Part shown: piece after piece, positions 33,059 to 41,521 of the stretch | Layout of the letters: every line of letters begins with the position of its first letter | How positions within the stretch are numbered: the first letter of the stretch is position 1 | NCBI GenBank assembly: GCA_032160545.1 | Contig: JAVHVN010000205.1 | Span: forward strand, 1 to 55,629 | DNA: 55,629 nt | Direction of reading: 5' to 3' | DNA from: DATGFB01 sp032160545 | GTDB taxonomy: Bacteria; Actinomycetota; Actinomycetes; Mycobacteriales; Jatrophihabitantaceae | The notes under the pieces: generated by a model | Told to the model about the DNA's origin: nothing | Database searches by the model: none | What the model saw: the letters and a program-made list of their open reading frames with translations, nothing else | Made by a program: the position numbers and the translations under genes

Positions 33059-34702
33059 ATGCCAGCGCGCAAGGGTCAGGGCCAGTGGGCCCTCGGATAC
33101 CGCGAGCCGCTCAACCCCAACGAGCGGTCCAAGCGGGACAACGACCCCCTCAATGTTCGTCAGCGGATCATCGACATCTACCAGCACACCGGCTTCGCCG
33201 GTATCGATCCGGCCGACCTGCGCGGGCGGTTCCGCTGGTACGGGCTGTACACCCAGCGGCGCCCCGGCATCCCCGGCGGCAAGACCGCGACGCTCGAGCC
33301 GGAAGAGCTCGAAGACGAGTTCTTCATGCTGCGCATCCGCATCGACGGTGGCGCGCTCACGAGCGACCAGCTGCGCGTGGTCGCCGACATCGCGACCACC
33401 TACGGGCGCGACGTCGCCGACGTCTCCGACCGGCAGAACGTGCAGCTGCACTGGATCCGCGTGGAGGACGTGCCGGCCATCTGGGACAGGCTCGAAGCCG
33501 TCGGCCTCTCGACGACCGAGGCGTGCGGAGACACCCCGCGCGTCATGCTCGGCTGCCCGCTCGAAGGCGTCGCCGCCGACTCGGTCCTCGACGCCGGGCC
33601 GGCGCTTCGCACGACGGTAGACAAGTACCTGGGCGATCCCCAGTTCTCGAACCTGCCCCGCAAGTTCAAGACGTCGATCTCCGGCTGCTCGCACCACTGC
33701 ACCAACCACGAGATCAACGACGTCTCGTTCGTCGGGGTGATCGGTCCCGGCGACGAACCCGGCTTCGACGTCTGGGTGGGCGGCGGCCTGTCGACCAATC
33801 CGATGTTCGCCGGTCGCCTCGGCGTGTTCGTCACGCCCGACGAGGTCAGCGAGGTCTGGGCCGGCATCGCGTCGATCTTCCGCGACTACGGCTACCGCCG
33901 GCAGCGCAACCACGCGCGGCTGAAGTTCCTGGTCGCCGACTGGGGTGTCGAGAAGTTCCGCGAGGTGCTCGAGAAGGAGTACCTGCACCGCGGCCTGCCT
34001 GACGGCCCGCCCGCTCCGCCGTCTCCCGCGCACCGCGACCACACCGGCATCGCACCGCAGCAGGACGGCCGCTTCGCCGTCGGCGCCACGACCAGGTCCG
34101 GACGCACCTCGGGTAGCTCGCTGCGCGCGGTCGCCGAATTGGCCGACCGCTTCGCCGCGGGGCGGGTGCGCCTCACGGCCCAGCAGGGCGTCGTCGTGCT
34201 CGACGTCGCCGAACAGGACACCGAGCCGCTCGCGGACGAGCTGCTGAAGGTGGGCCTGACGGTGCACCCCTCGGCGTTCCACCGCGGAACGATCGCCTGC
34301 ACGGGCATCGAGTTCTGCAAGCTCGCGCTGGTCGAGACCAAGGCACGCGCCGAGATCATCCGCACCGAACTCGAGCAGCGTCTCCCCGACTTCGACACTC
34401 CGATCACGATCAACGTGAACGGCTGCCCGAACTCGTGCGCGCGCTTCCAGGTAGCCGACATCGGGTTCAAGGGCATGGTGCAGAAGGGTCCGGACGGTGA
34501 CGTCGAGGCCTTCCAGGTGCATCTGGGGGGGCGCATGGGCAGCGAGGCCGAGTTCGGCCACAAGTTCCGCGGTCTCAAGGTCACGGCCGACGAGGCGCCC
34601 GACTACGTCGAGCGTGTTCTTCGCCGATACACGGCTCAGCGGGAAGAAGGAGAAACCTTCGCGGCTTATGTTGGTCGAGCGGAGGAATCATGGTTGCTGT
34701 AG
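33059..34702 (+). CDS. sirA: ferredoxin-dependent sulfite reductase (siroheme, 4Fe-4S)
   Basis: Reduces sulfite to sulfide with six electrons from ferredoxin. The 547-aa product has two nitrite/sulfite reductase half-repeats (FMLRIRIDGGALTSDQLRVV early and RVRLTAQQGVVVLDV later). The siroheme/4Fe-4S cysteines are in ACTGIEFCKLA and NGCPNSCARFQ. Tyr and Cys of RWYGLYTQRR and EACGDTPR match the residues that form a crosslink in mycobacterial NirA/SirA. ATG 33059 has GGAAGGA upstream. It overlaps cysH by 13 nt. The sulfite role, rather than nitrite, is inferred from cysH and cysG. Confidence 0.95.
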   Translation: MPARKGQGQWALGYREPLNPNERSKRDNDPLNVRQRIIDIYQHTGFAGIDPADLRGRFRWYGLYTQRRPGIPGGKTATLEPEELEDEFFMLRIRIDGGALTSDQLRVVADIATTYGRDVADVSDRQNVQLHWIRVEDVPAIWDRLEAVGLSTTEACGDTPRVMLGCPLEGVAADSVLDAGPALRTTVDKYLGDPQFSNLPRKFKTSISGCSHHCTNHEINDVSFVGVIGPGDEPGFDVWVGGGLSTNPMFAGRLGVFVTPDEVSEVWAGIASIFRDYGYRRQRNHARLKFLVADWGVEKFREVLEKEYLHRGLPDGPPAPPSPAHRDHTGIAPQQDGRFAVGATTRSGRTSGSSLRAVAELADRFAAGRVRLTAQQGVVVLDVAEQDTEPLADELLKVGLTVHPSAFHRGTIACTGIEFCKLALVETKARAEIIRTELEQRLPDFDTPITINVNGCPNSCARFQVADIGFKGMVQKGPDGDVEAFQVHLGGRMGSEAEFGHKFRGLKVTADEAPDYVERVLRRYTAQREEGETFAAYVGRAEESWLL

Positions 34703-35391
34703 CAGCACGGGAAGAACTGCGGGAACTCGCCGAGCAGGCCGGCGAAGAACTCGAGGGTGCCACGGCCCTCGAGATCCTCACCTGGGCCGACGACCGATTC
34801 GGCGCATCCTGGTGCGTGGCGTCCTCGATGGGCGACTCGTTGATGCCGCATCTCGCCGCGCAGGTCCGCGCCGGCGTCGACGTCCTGTTCCTCGACACCG
34901 GCTACCACTTCGCCGAGACGATCGGCACCCGCGACGCGGTCGCCGCAACCCTGCCGGTCAACGTCGTGACGCTCACCCCGAAGCGCACCGTCGAGGAGCA
35001 GGACGCGAGCTTCGGCGCACGCCTCTACGAGCGCAACCCCGACCAGTGCTGCGCGCTGCGCAAGGTCCTCCCGCTGCGCGAGGGCCTGTCGAACTACGTC
35101 GCGTGGGCCTCGGGACTGCGCCGCGACGAGGCCGCCACCCGGGCCGACGCCAAGGTCGTCGAGTGGGACGAGCGCCGCAAGATGGTCAAGATCAACCCCA
35201 TCGCCGCTTGGACGCAGGACGACGTCGACACCTACATCGCCGAGAACGGCGTGCTGCTCAACCCGCTGGTGTTCGACGGCTACCCCTCGATCGGCTGCGC
35301 GCCGTGCACCCGGCGGGTCGCACCCGGCGACGACCCGCGCTCTGGTCGCTGGGCAGGGCTGAACAAAACCGAGTGCGGCCTGCACGCCTGA
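34690..35391 (+). CDS. cysH: adenylylsulfate (APS) reductase
   Basis: Reduces activated sulfate to sulfite using thioredoxin. The 233-aa product has the PAPS-reductase P-loop-like fold (VASSMGDSLMPHL, LFLDTGYHFAETI). Its CC pair (DQCCALRKVLPL) and second CxxC (IGCAPCTRRV) bind the 4Fe-4S cluster typical of APS-specific enzymes, and ECGLH at the tail holds the catalytic cysteine. GGAGG precedes ATG 34690. The sirA-cysH overlap couples production of sulfite with its use. Confidence 0.95.
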   Translation: MVAVAAREELRELAEQAGEELEGATALEILTWADDRFGASWCVASSMGDSLMPHLAAQVRAGVDVLFLDTGYHFAETIGTRDAVAATLPVNVVTLTPKRTVEEQDASFGARLYERNPDQCCALRKVLPLREGLSNYVAWASGLRRDEAATRADAKVVEWDERRKMVKINPIAAWTQDDVDTYIAENGVLLNPLVFDGYPSIGCAPCTRRVAPGDDPRSGRWAGLNKTECGLHA

Positions 35392-35408
35392 ACACCCACA
35401 ATCACCGG

Positions 35409-35876
35409 GTGCACGCCAACTGCGTCGCTGTCGACGCGATCCTTGCCGCGGCCGGTGCGTCCGGCCGGGTGCTCATCCTCGCCGAGCCGGCACCGACGGC
35501 CGCCGCCGCTGCCGGGCTGCTCGGTGTCGAGGTCGGCGCGATCGCGAACTCGCTGGTGTTCGCCACCGCACAGGACACCGCGCTGCTCGTCCTCACCAGC
35601 GGTGCGCACCGCGTCGACACCGCCAAGGCCGCAGCACTCGCCGGCACCGCCGCGCTGAGACGCGCCGACCCGCAGTTCGTTTACCAAGCCACCGGGCAGC
35701 GCATCGGCGGGGTCGCGCCGATCGGGCATCCGCGACCCATTCCGACGCTCGTCGATGCGGATCTCGGCTCTTATCCCCAGGTATGGGCGGCCGGGGGCGT
35801 CCCGCACGCCGTGTTTCCGACGACGTTCGCCGAGCTGGTCCGCCTCACCGGAGGAATTCCCGGGTCGGTGGCCTGA
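35409..35876 (+). CDS. YbaK/EbsC family aminoacyl-tRNA deacylase-like protein
   Basis: A 155-aa YbaK-fold protein. Blocks seen are VEVGAIANSLVFAT, LLVLTSGAHRVDTAKAAAL (conserved Lys), FVYQATGQRIGGVAPIGHP and LVDADLGSYPQVWAAGG. Members hydrolyse mischarged tRNA such as Cys-tRNA-Pro. GTG 35409 is the only start that gives the full domain; a CACAAT six nt upstream is a weak leaderless -10. It begins 17 nt after cysH, so read-through from the sulfur operon is likely, and a Cys-tRNA-Pro role would fit that. Confidence 0.88.
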   Translation: MHANCVAVDAILAAAGASGRVLILAEPAPTAAAAAGLLGVEVGAIANSLVFATAQDTALLVLTSGAHRVDTAKAAALAGTAALRRADPQFVYQATGQRIGGVAPIGHPRPIPTLVDADLGSYPQVWAAGGVPHAVFPTTFAELVRLTGGIPGSVA

Positions 35877-35909
35877 CGCCCTCGCCTCAGGATGAGGCAC
35901 GATCGACGG

Positions 35910-36485
35910 ATGCGATCCGCGGAGCGTCCCGAGAGGCAGGCCACCGTCGTGGCCTGGACCGGTCGGCAGTTCGCGGCGCGCGTCGACGAGGCCATGGAGA
36001 TCTACGTCCAGGCGATGAACTACCCCCGCTACACCGGCGCCCAGCGCGCGGTCACCGCACGTCGCCATACGAACAACCCGGGCTTCGCCTGCCGCGCCGC
36101 GCTCGACGCCAACGGCGTGCTGCTCGGCTTCGGGTACGGCTACACGACCGCTCCTGGACAGTGGTGGCACGACCTGGTGCGCCGTGCCGTCACCGCCGAG
36201 GTCGCCGCACAATGGCTCACTGAGGCATTCGAGCTGTCCGAGCTGCACGTGCGTCCCGAACATCACGGCGGCGGCATCGGCTACACGGTCCTGACCGAAC
36301 TCGCCGGGGCGATCCCGCACCAGGCGATGCTGCTGTCGACACCGGACGCCGACACCCGCGCGTTCCGGCTCTACCGCCGCCTGGGTTTCCTCGATCTCGC
36401 GCGCAACTACCTCTTCCCCGGGGACTCGCGCCCGTTCGCCGTTCTCGGCGTGCGGTTGCCGCTGTCGCTGCAACCCCGCGGCTGA
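35910..36485 (+). CDS. GNAT acetyltransferase (Rv2170-like)
   Basis: A 191-aa GNAT-fold protein with LLGFGYGYTTAPGQWWHDLV in the centre. The acetyl-CoA region SELHVRPEHHGGGIGYTVLTEL (shown in parts: LHVRPEHHGGGIG, then YTVLTELAGA) has the Q/R-x-x-G-x-G/A type loop, and the tail DTRAFRLYRRLGFLDLARNY is typical. M. tuberculosis carries a GNAT (Rv2170) just before the metF-like gene in the same order. The start is uncertain between ATG 35892 and 35910; neither has a good ribosome site. Substrate unknown. Confidence 0.85.
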   Translation: MRSAERPERQATVVAWTGRQFAARVDEAMEIYVQAMNYPRYTGAQRAVTARRHTNNPGFACRAALDANGVLLGFGYGYTTAPGQWWHDLVRRAVTAEVAAQWLTEAFELSELHVRPEHHGGGIGYTVLTELAGAIPHQAMLLSTPDADTRAFRLYRRLGFLDLARNYLFPGDSRPFAVLGVRLPLSLQPRG

Positions 36486-36497
36486 CGCGCTGCGCGA

Positions 36498-37382
36498 TCA
36501 GGACCGGGCGGCGAGCGCCAGGTTCGCCCACACCTCGCGGGTCGCACTCGAACGGTTGAGTGTGTAGAAGTGGATGCCCGGCGCGCCTTCGTCGAGCAGT
36601 CGCTGGGTGAGCTTGGACGCCTCGTCGATGCCGAGGCGCCGCACCGCTCTGGGGTCGTCCGCGACGGCGTCGAAGCGCTCGGCCAGTGCGAGCGGGAACG
36701 GCGCACCCGACAGCTGCTCGGAGCGGCGGATCGTGCCCAGGTTGGTGACCGGCATGAGTCCGGCGATGATGGGGACGTCGCACCCGGCCGCCGCGACCCG
36801 GTCGCGCAGCCGCAGGTACTCGTCGGCATCGAAGAACATCTGCGTGATCGCATAGTCCGCACCCGCGCGGCACTTCTCGATGAACCACCGAGTGTCGTCG
36901 TCCAACGAAACCGAACGCGGATGCTGGTACGGGAACGCAGCGACACCGACGGTGAAGTCGCCGAGCGCGCGCAGCAACCGGACCAGCTCGGAGGCGTAGT
37001 TGAGTCCTTCGGGATGGGCGGCCCACTCGCCCATCGGGTCGCCCGGCGGGTCGCCGCGCAGCGCGAGCATGTTCGACACGCCGGCTGCGGCGAGCCGGCC
37101 GACGATCGAGCGCAGTTCGGCGACAGCGTGGTTCACCGCGGTGAGGTGCGCCACCGGCAGCAGCGTGGTGTCGGTCGAGATCTGCTCGGTGATGCGGATC
37201 GTCTTGTCGCGCGTGCTGCCGCCCGCTCCGTACGTCACCGAGACGAACGAGGGTCGCAGCGGCTCGAGCTCACGGATCGTCGTCCAGAGCAGCCCTTCGT
37301 CCTCGGTCGTCTTCGGTGGGAAGAACTCGAAGGAGAAGGTCGGACGCCCAGTGGCGAGGCAGTCCCGGACCGAGCGCGTCAT
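36498..37382 (-). CDS. metF: methylenetetrahydrofolate reductase
   Basis: Reduces 5,10-methylene-THF to 5-methyl-THF for methionine synthesis. The 294-aa TIM barrel has FSFEFFPPKTTEDE at the N-terminus, VSVTYGAGGSTRDKT, LALRGDPP and ADYAITQMFFDADEY with FAD and folate residues in the usual places. The ATG at 37382 has TACGCT 7 nt before it and no ribosome site, so the message is probably leaderless. Divergent from the carotenoid operon, with only 24 nt between the start codons. Confidence 0.95.
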   Translation of the reverse strand: MTRSVRDCLATGRPTFSFEFFPPKTTEDEGLLWTTIRELEPLRPSFVSVTYGAGGSTRDKTIRITEQISTDTTLLPVAHLTAVNHAVAELRSIVGRLAAAGVSNMLALRGDPPGDPMGEWAAHPEGLNYASELVRLLRALGDFTVGVAAFPYQHPRSVSLDDDTRWFIEKCRAGADYAITQMFFDADEYLRLRDRVAAAGCDVPIIAGLMPVTNLGTIRRSEQLSGAPFPLALAERFDAVADDPRAVRRLGIDEASKLTQRLLDEGAPGIHFYTLNRSSATREVWANLALAARS

Positions 37383-37389
37383 GGCGTTC

Positions 37390-37395
37390 AGCGTA
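37390..37395 (-). promoter_or_regulatory. -10 element for leaderless metF
   Basis: TACGCT on the minus strand, 7 nt before metF ATG 37382. It shares 2 bp with the -10 element of the opposite promoter. Confidence 0.65.
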
Positions 37396-37399
37396 ATGT
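37394..37399 (+). promoter_or_regulatory. -10 element for leaderless idsA-crtI-crtB operon
   Basis: TAATGT, 7 nt before GTG 37407. Overlaps the metF -10 element at 37394-37395, forming a symmetrical bidirectional promoter. Confidence 0.65.
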
Positions 37400-37406
37400 C
37401 CGACGG

Positions 37407-38474
37407 GTGAGTCGGCCTGCTGACGCGGTCATCCAGCGCGTCGACGAAGCCCTCGCTGCCTTCCTCGACGAGCGCGCCGCCTCCCTGTCCATGGTGGGTC
37501 CCGAGCTCAGCACGCTCTCTCGCGCGGCCCGCGTGCTGATCGTCGACGGCGGCAAGCGACTGCGCCCCAGCTTCGCCTACTGGGGCTGGCGCAGCGTCCG
37601 CTCGGAGCAGGACGACGACAGCGCGCTCATCTCCGCGGCGGCCGCGCTCGAACTGCTACACGGGTGCGCCCTCGTCCACGACGACGTGATGGACGCCTCG
37701 GCGACACGGCGCGGTCACCCGTCGGCGCACCGAGCATTCGCTCAGCTGCACCGCTCGTCCGAGTACGTCGGCGACGCCGAGGCGTTCGGCGCGGCCGCGG
37801 CGATCCTGCTCGGCGACCTGCTGCTGTCGTGGGCAGACAACGTGTTCGCCGCGGCACCGATCGACCGGGCCGCGCGGCAGGCCACCCGCGAGGTGTGGGA
37901 CGGCATGCGCCAGCTGGTCATGGCCGGGCAGTACCTGGACGTGCTCGTGCAGGCGAAGGGCGGTTTCGACGCTGCCGAGGCGCTGCGCGTCGCGGAGTTG
38001 AAGACGGGCAAGTACACGATCGAGGGGCCGCTGCACCTCGGCGCCGCGGCAGCGGGCGGCGACGCGGCGACCCGGGCCGCGCTCAGCCGCTACGGCATCC
38101 CGCTCGGCGAGGCGTTCCAGTTGCGCGACGACGTGCTCGGCGTCTTCGGCGACCCCGAGCTCACCGGCAAGCCGGCCGGCGATGACCTCCGTGAAGGCAA
38201 GCGCACGCTGCTCGTGGCACTCGCGATGGGCGCGGCCGATCGCGCGCAGGCCGAGCTGTTGCGTGCCCACCTCGGTGACCGCTCCCTCGGCGAGGACGAC
38301 GTCGAGCGGCTGCGGGCGATCATCGTCGACACCGGAGCGCTGGGCCAGGTCGAGCGACGCATCGCCGAACGTGCCGCGGCAGCGCGGGACGCGCTCGACG
38401 CCGACCTGATCGCTGCCGAGGCCCGGGACGCGCTCGCGGGGCTCGCGGTGGCGGCGAGCGAACGGCACTCGTGA
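37407..38474 (+). CDS. idsA: polyprenyl (geranylgeranyl) diphosphate synthase
   Basis: Builds the C20 precursor for phytoene. The 355-aa all-helical product has GGKRLRPSF, the first Asp-rich motif in LVHDDVMDAS, LGDLLLSWAD, KTGKYTIEGPL and the second Asp-rich region as FQLRDDVLGVFGD followed by GDDLREGKRT. GGPP specificity is inferred from the following crtI and crtB. GTG 37407 is chosen from the TAATGT element 7 nt upstream; the long in-frame extension to the left is antisense to metF. Its stop overlaps the crtI start. Confidence 0.94.
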   Translation: MSRPADAVIQRVDEALAAFLDERAASLSMVGPELSTLSRAARVLIVDGGKRLRPSFAYWGWRSVRSEQDDDSALISAAAALELLHGCALVHDDVMDASATRRGHPSAHRAFAQLHRSSEYVGDAEAFGAAAAILLGDLLLSWADNVFAAAPIDRAARQATREVWDGMRQLVMAGQYLDVLVQAKGGFDAAEALRVAELKTGKYTIEGPLHLGAAAAGGDAATRAALSRYGIPLGEAFQLRDDVLGVFGDPELTGKPAGDDLREGKRTLLVALAMGAADRAQAELLRAHLGDRSLGEDDVERLRAIIVDTGALGQVERRIAERAAAARDALDADLIAAEARDALAGLAVAASERHS

Positions 38475-39973
38475 TGCGCACCGTGACCGGGCCCACCGAC
38501 ACCGTCGTGGTGGTCGGCGCCGGGCTCGGTGGCCTGTCGGCCGCACTTCACCTGGCCGGCGCCGGCCGCAACGTCGTCGTCGTCGAGCGTGAGCCCGTCC
38601 CGGGTGGAAGCGCCGGGCAGATCCGCGATCACGGCTACCACTTCGACACCGGGCCGACCGTGCTCACGATGCCGCACCTCGTCGCAGAGGCACTCGCCTC
38701 AGTAGGCGAGGAAGCCGACGACTGGCTCAGGTTGCACCGCCTCGACCCCGCCTATCGCGCGCGGTTCGCCGACGGCTCCACGATCGACGTTCGTGCGGAC
38801 GTCGATGCGATGGTCGACGAGATCGGCGAGACGTGCGGTGCCCGCGACGCGCAGGGCTACCGCGACTTCGTGGCCTACCTGCGCGCGCTCTACTCCGTCG
38901 AGATGCCGCACTTCATCGAACGCAACCTGGACTCCCCGCTGCAACTCGTCGGACCGGCGCTGCTGCGCCTGCTCTCGCTCGGCGGCTTCGGGCGGCTGGG
39001 CCCGAAGGTGGCGACGTTCTTCCAGGACGAGCGGCTGCGGAGGCTGTTCTCGTTCCAAGCGATGTACGCAGGCCTGTCGCCGGCCAAGGCGCTCGCGATC
39101 TACGCCGTGATCACCTACATGGACTGCGTCGAGGGTGTGTACTTCCCCGAGGGCGGCATGCACGCGGTGCCGCGCGCGATGGCCGCAGCCGCGGCGGCGC
39201 ACGGCGTCAGCTTCCGGTTCAACACGGCCGTGACCGCCGTCGACGTCTCGGGCGGACGCGCGCGCGGTGTCCTCACCTCCGACGGCGACCGCATCCCCGC
39301 GGACGTCGTCGTCATCAATGCCGATCTGCCCACCGCGTACGCCGAGTTGCTCCCGCCGGGATACACGCCGCGCCGGGTGCGGCGGTTGCGCTACTCGCCG
39401 TCCGCGGTCGTCCTGCACTCCGGATCGGCCGCCCGCTTCCCGCAGCCGGCGCACCACACGATCGACTTCGGAACCAAGTGGGAGCGGACGTTCGCCGAGA
39501 TCATCGACGAGGGCCGGCTGATGAGCGACCCGTCGTTCCTGCTGACCAACCCGACGTTCACCGATCCGTCGCTCGCGCCGGCGGGCCGCCAGACGTACTA
39601 CGCGCTGTTCCCCGCACCCAACCTCGATCCGCGCGAGCGGGGCAGGGCGAGGCGACTGAACTGGGCCGAGCAGCGCGCCCATTACCGCGACGACATCGTC
39701 GCGACGCTCGAGAAGCGCGGGTACCGCGGCTTCGGTGACGCGATCGAATGCGAGCACCTCGTCACGCCGGCGGACTGGAAGGCGCAGGGCATGGCGGCCG
39801 GCTCGCCATTCGCGGCGGCACACGACTTCGGCCAGACCGGGCCGTTCCGCGCGCCGACGCTGGACCGCCGCGTCGAGAACCTGGTGTTCTGCGGCGCCAA
39901 CACCCAGCCCGGAGTCGGCGTGCCCATGGTGCTGGTGTCGGGCCGGCTCGCGGCGCAGCGGATCACCGGATGA
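38474..39973 (+). CDS. crtI: phytoene desaturase CrtI
   Basis: Introduces double bonds into phytoene to give lycopene, using FAD. The 499-aa product has VVVVGAGLGGLSAALHLAGAG at the N-terminus, EREPVPGGSAGQ, HFDTGPTVLTMP and a C-terminal NLVFCGANTQPGVGVPMVLV, the carotenoid desaturase signature. ATG 38474 overlaps the idsA stop as TGATG; a GTG directly before it (38471) is also in frame. Its own stop overlaps crtB as ATGA, so the three genes are coupled. Confidence 0.95.
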   Translation: MRTVTGPTDTVVVVGAGLGGLSAALHLAGAGRNVVVVEREPVPGGSAGQIRDHGYHFDTGPTVLTMPHLVAEALASVGEEADDWLRLHRLDPAYRARFADGSTIDVRADVDAMVDEIGETCGARDAQGYRDFVAYLRALYSVEMPHFIERNLDSPLQLVGPALLRLLSLGGFGRLGPKVATFFQDERLRRLFSFQAMYAGLSPAKALAIYAVITYMDCVEGVYFPEGGMHAVPRAMAAAAAAHGVSFRFNTAVTAVDVSGGRARGVLTSDGDRIPADVVVINADLPTAYAELLPPGYTPRRVRRLRYSPSAVVLHSGSAARFPQPAHHTIDFGTKWERTFAEIIDEGRLMSDPSFLLTNPTFTDPSLAPAGRQTYYALFPAPNLDPRERGRARRLNWAEQRAHYRDDIVATLEKRGYRGFGDAIECEHLVTPADWKAQGMAAGSPFAAAHDFGQTGPFRAPTLDRRVENLVFCGANTQPGVGVPMVLVSGRLAAQRITG

Positions 39974-41004
39974 CCACTCCCCTCGGCCGACGCGAGCTCG
40001 ACGCGGCTGGCATCACCGATCCCGCCCTGCGTGCGGGCTACGCCCGGTGCCGTGCGATCAACGCGCGGCACGGCCGCACCTACTACCTGGCGACCCTGCT
40101 GCTGCCACCGGCGAAGCGCCCGTTCGTGCACGCGCTGTACGGCTTCGCGCGGCACGTCGACGACCTCGTCGACGACCTCGACCCGAACCTCGCGCCGGCG
40201 CAGCGAGAGCGGCGCCTGACCCGATGGAGCGAGGACTTCCTGACCGACCTCGACTGGGGCGCCGCGAGCGACCCGGTGAGCCGGGCGGTGATCGACACCG
40301 CGGGCCGATGGCAGATCCCGCACCGGCACTTCGCGGACTTCCTCGACTCGATGCGCATGGACCTCACCGAGTCGTCGTACGCGACCTATGACGACCTCGC
40401 GCGGTACATGTGGGGTTCCGCCGGGGTCATCGGCCTGCAGACGCTGCCCATCCTCGGCCGTGCCGACGAGTCGACGCCGCAGGAGGAATTGGAGCGCTGC
40501 GCCGTCGATCTCGGTTACGCCTTCCAGCTCACGAACTTCCTGCGCGACATCCCAGAGGACCTGCGGCGTGGCCGCGTGTACCTCCCGCAGGCGTCACTCG
40601 ATCGGTTCGGCGTCACCCGCGCGCGGCTCGCGCGTGGGGTCGCGGACGCTCCGATCCGCAATCTGATCGCGGCCGAGATCGAGCGGGCACGCGAGCTGTA
40701 TCGCGCAGCGCGGCCCGGCATCGGGCTCGTGCAGCCGACCTCGCGGGACTGCCTGCTCACGGCACTGACGCTGTACGCCGCGATCCTCGACGAGATCGAG
40801 CGCGCCGACTACGACGTCTTCTCCGCCCGCGTGTGCGTCGGGCTCCCGCGCCGTGCCCGCGTGGGGCTCGCCGGGTTCGTGCGCGCGCGTCGCTCGAGAA
40901 AGACCCAGAGCGACAGGGTCGCGGTGACCATGGCGAACCCGAAGAGCAGGTCCTCGACCGGCGCCCAGGCGATGCGCAAACCGACGACGCGCTCGCCGTC
41001 GTAG
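39970..41004 (+). CDS. crtB: phytoene synthase CrtB
   Basis: Condenses two GGPP molecules to phytoene. The 344-aa product has the squalene/phytoene synthase Asp motifs in FARHVDDLVDDLD and LTNFLRDIPEDLRRGRVYLP, plus YMWGSAGVIGLQTLPIL. The last 35-40 residues (after about residue 305) are basic, without family likeness, and are coded by DNA antisense to crtYd; the catalytic domain ends before them. Stop TAG 41002-41004. Overlap with the convergent lycopene cyclase gene is 196 bp. Confidence 0.93.
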   Translation: MTTPLGRRELDAAGITDPALRAGYARCRAINARHGRTYYLATLLLPPAKRPFVHALYGFARHVDDLVDDLDPNLAPAQRERRLTRWSEDFLTDLDWGAASDPVSRAVIDTAGRWQIPHRHFADFLDSMRMDLTESSYATYDDLARYMWGSAGVIGLQTLPILGRADESTPQEELERCAVDLGYAFQLTNFLRDIPEDLRRGRVYLPQASLDRFGVTRARLARGVADAPIRNLIAAEIERARELYRAARPGIGLVQPTSRDCLLTALTLYAAILDEIERADYDVFSARVCVGLPRRARVGLAGFVRARRSRKTQSDRVAVTMANPKSRSSTGAQAMRKPTTRSPS

Positions 41005-41174
41005 CGGACGATCCGCAGACCGGTGAGCAGCCCGTTCACCACTAGCTGGAATCCCAGCACGATCGCGTACGAGACCCAGAACGCTTTGCGCCGCACCAGC
41101 GAGGTGCGCAGCACGCGCAGGTCGACGAGCAGTGCGACGAGCACGCCGGCGACTGCGGTGACGGTGTACGTCAC
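40809..41174 (-). CDS. crtYd: lycopene cyclase domain protein, second subunit
   Basis: A 121-aa membrane protein of the heterodimeric lycopene cyclase type, with three hydrophobic helices and the motif LRIAWAPVEDLLFGFAMV, where the conserved P-x-E-[DE] is implicated in catalysis. A basic tail follows. GTG 41174 overlaps the stop of the first subunit as GTGA. With CrtYc it should cyclise lycopene ends; the ring type (beta or epsilon) cannot be told from sequence by eye. Its 3' end lies across the 3' end of crtB. Confidence 0.88.
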   Translation of the reverse strand: MTYTVTAVAGVLVALLVDLRVLRTSLVRRKAFWVSYAIVLGFQLVVNGLLTGLRIVRYDGERVVGLRIAWAPVEDLLFGFAMVTATLSLWVFLERRARTNPASPTRARRGSPTHTRAEKTS

Positions 41175-41506
41175 GGCTCGTCGTCGATGACGAGCCAGCC
41201 CGGACGGCGCGCTCGCACCGCCTCGAACGTCAGCACGGCGCAGGTCGGAACGACGGCGAAGAAGAGCAGCTCCTCGATCGGGAGCCGGCCGGGCAACGTC
41301 ATGCCGACGAGATAGGCCGCGTCGTAGTGCCACCAGCCCTGAGCGACGGCAACGAGGTCCCAGGCAACGAACACGACGACGACGGGCGCGACAGTGGCGA
41401 GCAGCCGACGCCAGCGCGCGTACACGCCCGTCCTCAGTACCACCTCGAGCGGCGCGGTGCCGAGCAGGCAGGCGGCGAGGATGCCCAGGTAGGTCAGGTG
41501 CCGCAT
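41171..41506 (-). CDS. crtYc: lycopene cyclase domain protein, first subunit
   Basis: A 111-aa membrane protein: MRHLTYLGILAACLLGTAPLE start, helices, YLVGMTLPGRLPIEELLFF with the P-x-E-E motif matching the partner subunit, and a short polar tail. Family members usually start MRHLTYL, so ATG 41506 is preferred, though GTG 41518 is in frame and lies only 3 nt after the upstream gene's stop. Translationally coupled to crtYd. Confidence 0.87.
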   Translation of the reverse strand: MRHLTYLGILAACLLGTAPLEVVLRTGVYARWRRLLATVAPVVVVFVAWDLVAVAQGWWHYDAAYLVGMTLPGRLPIEELLFFAVVPTCAVLTFEAVRARRPGWLVIDDEP

Positions 41507-41521
41507 CGGGCGCGCCACATG

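Noticed and set aside
36570..37406. Long N-terminal extension of the prenyl synthase
   Set aside because: It is antisense to metF and Arg-rich; the normal domain starts right after GTG 37407.
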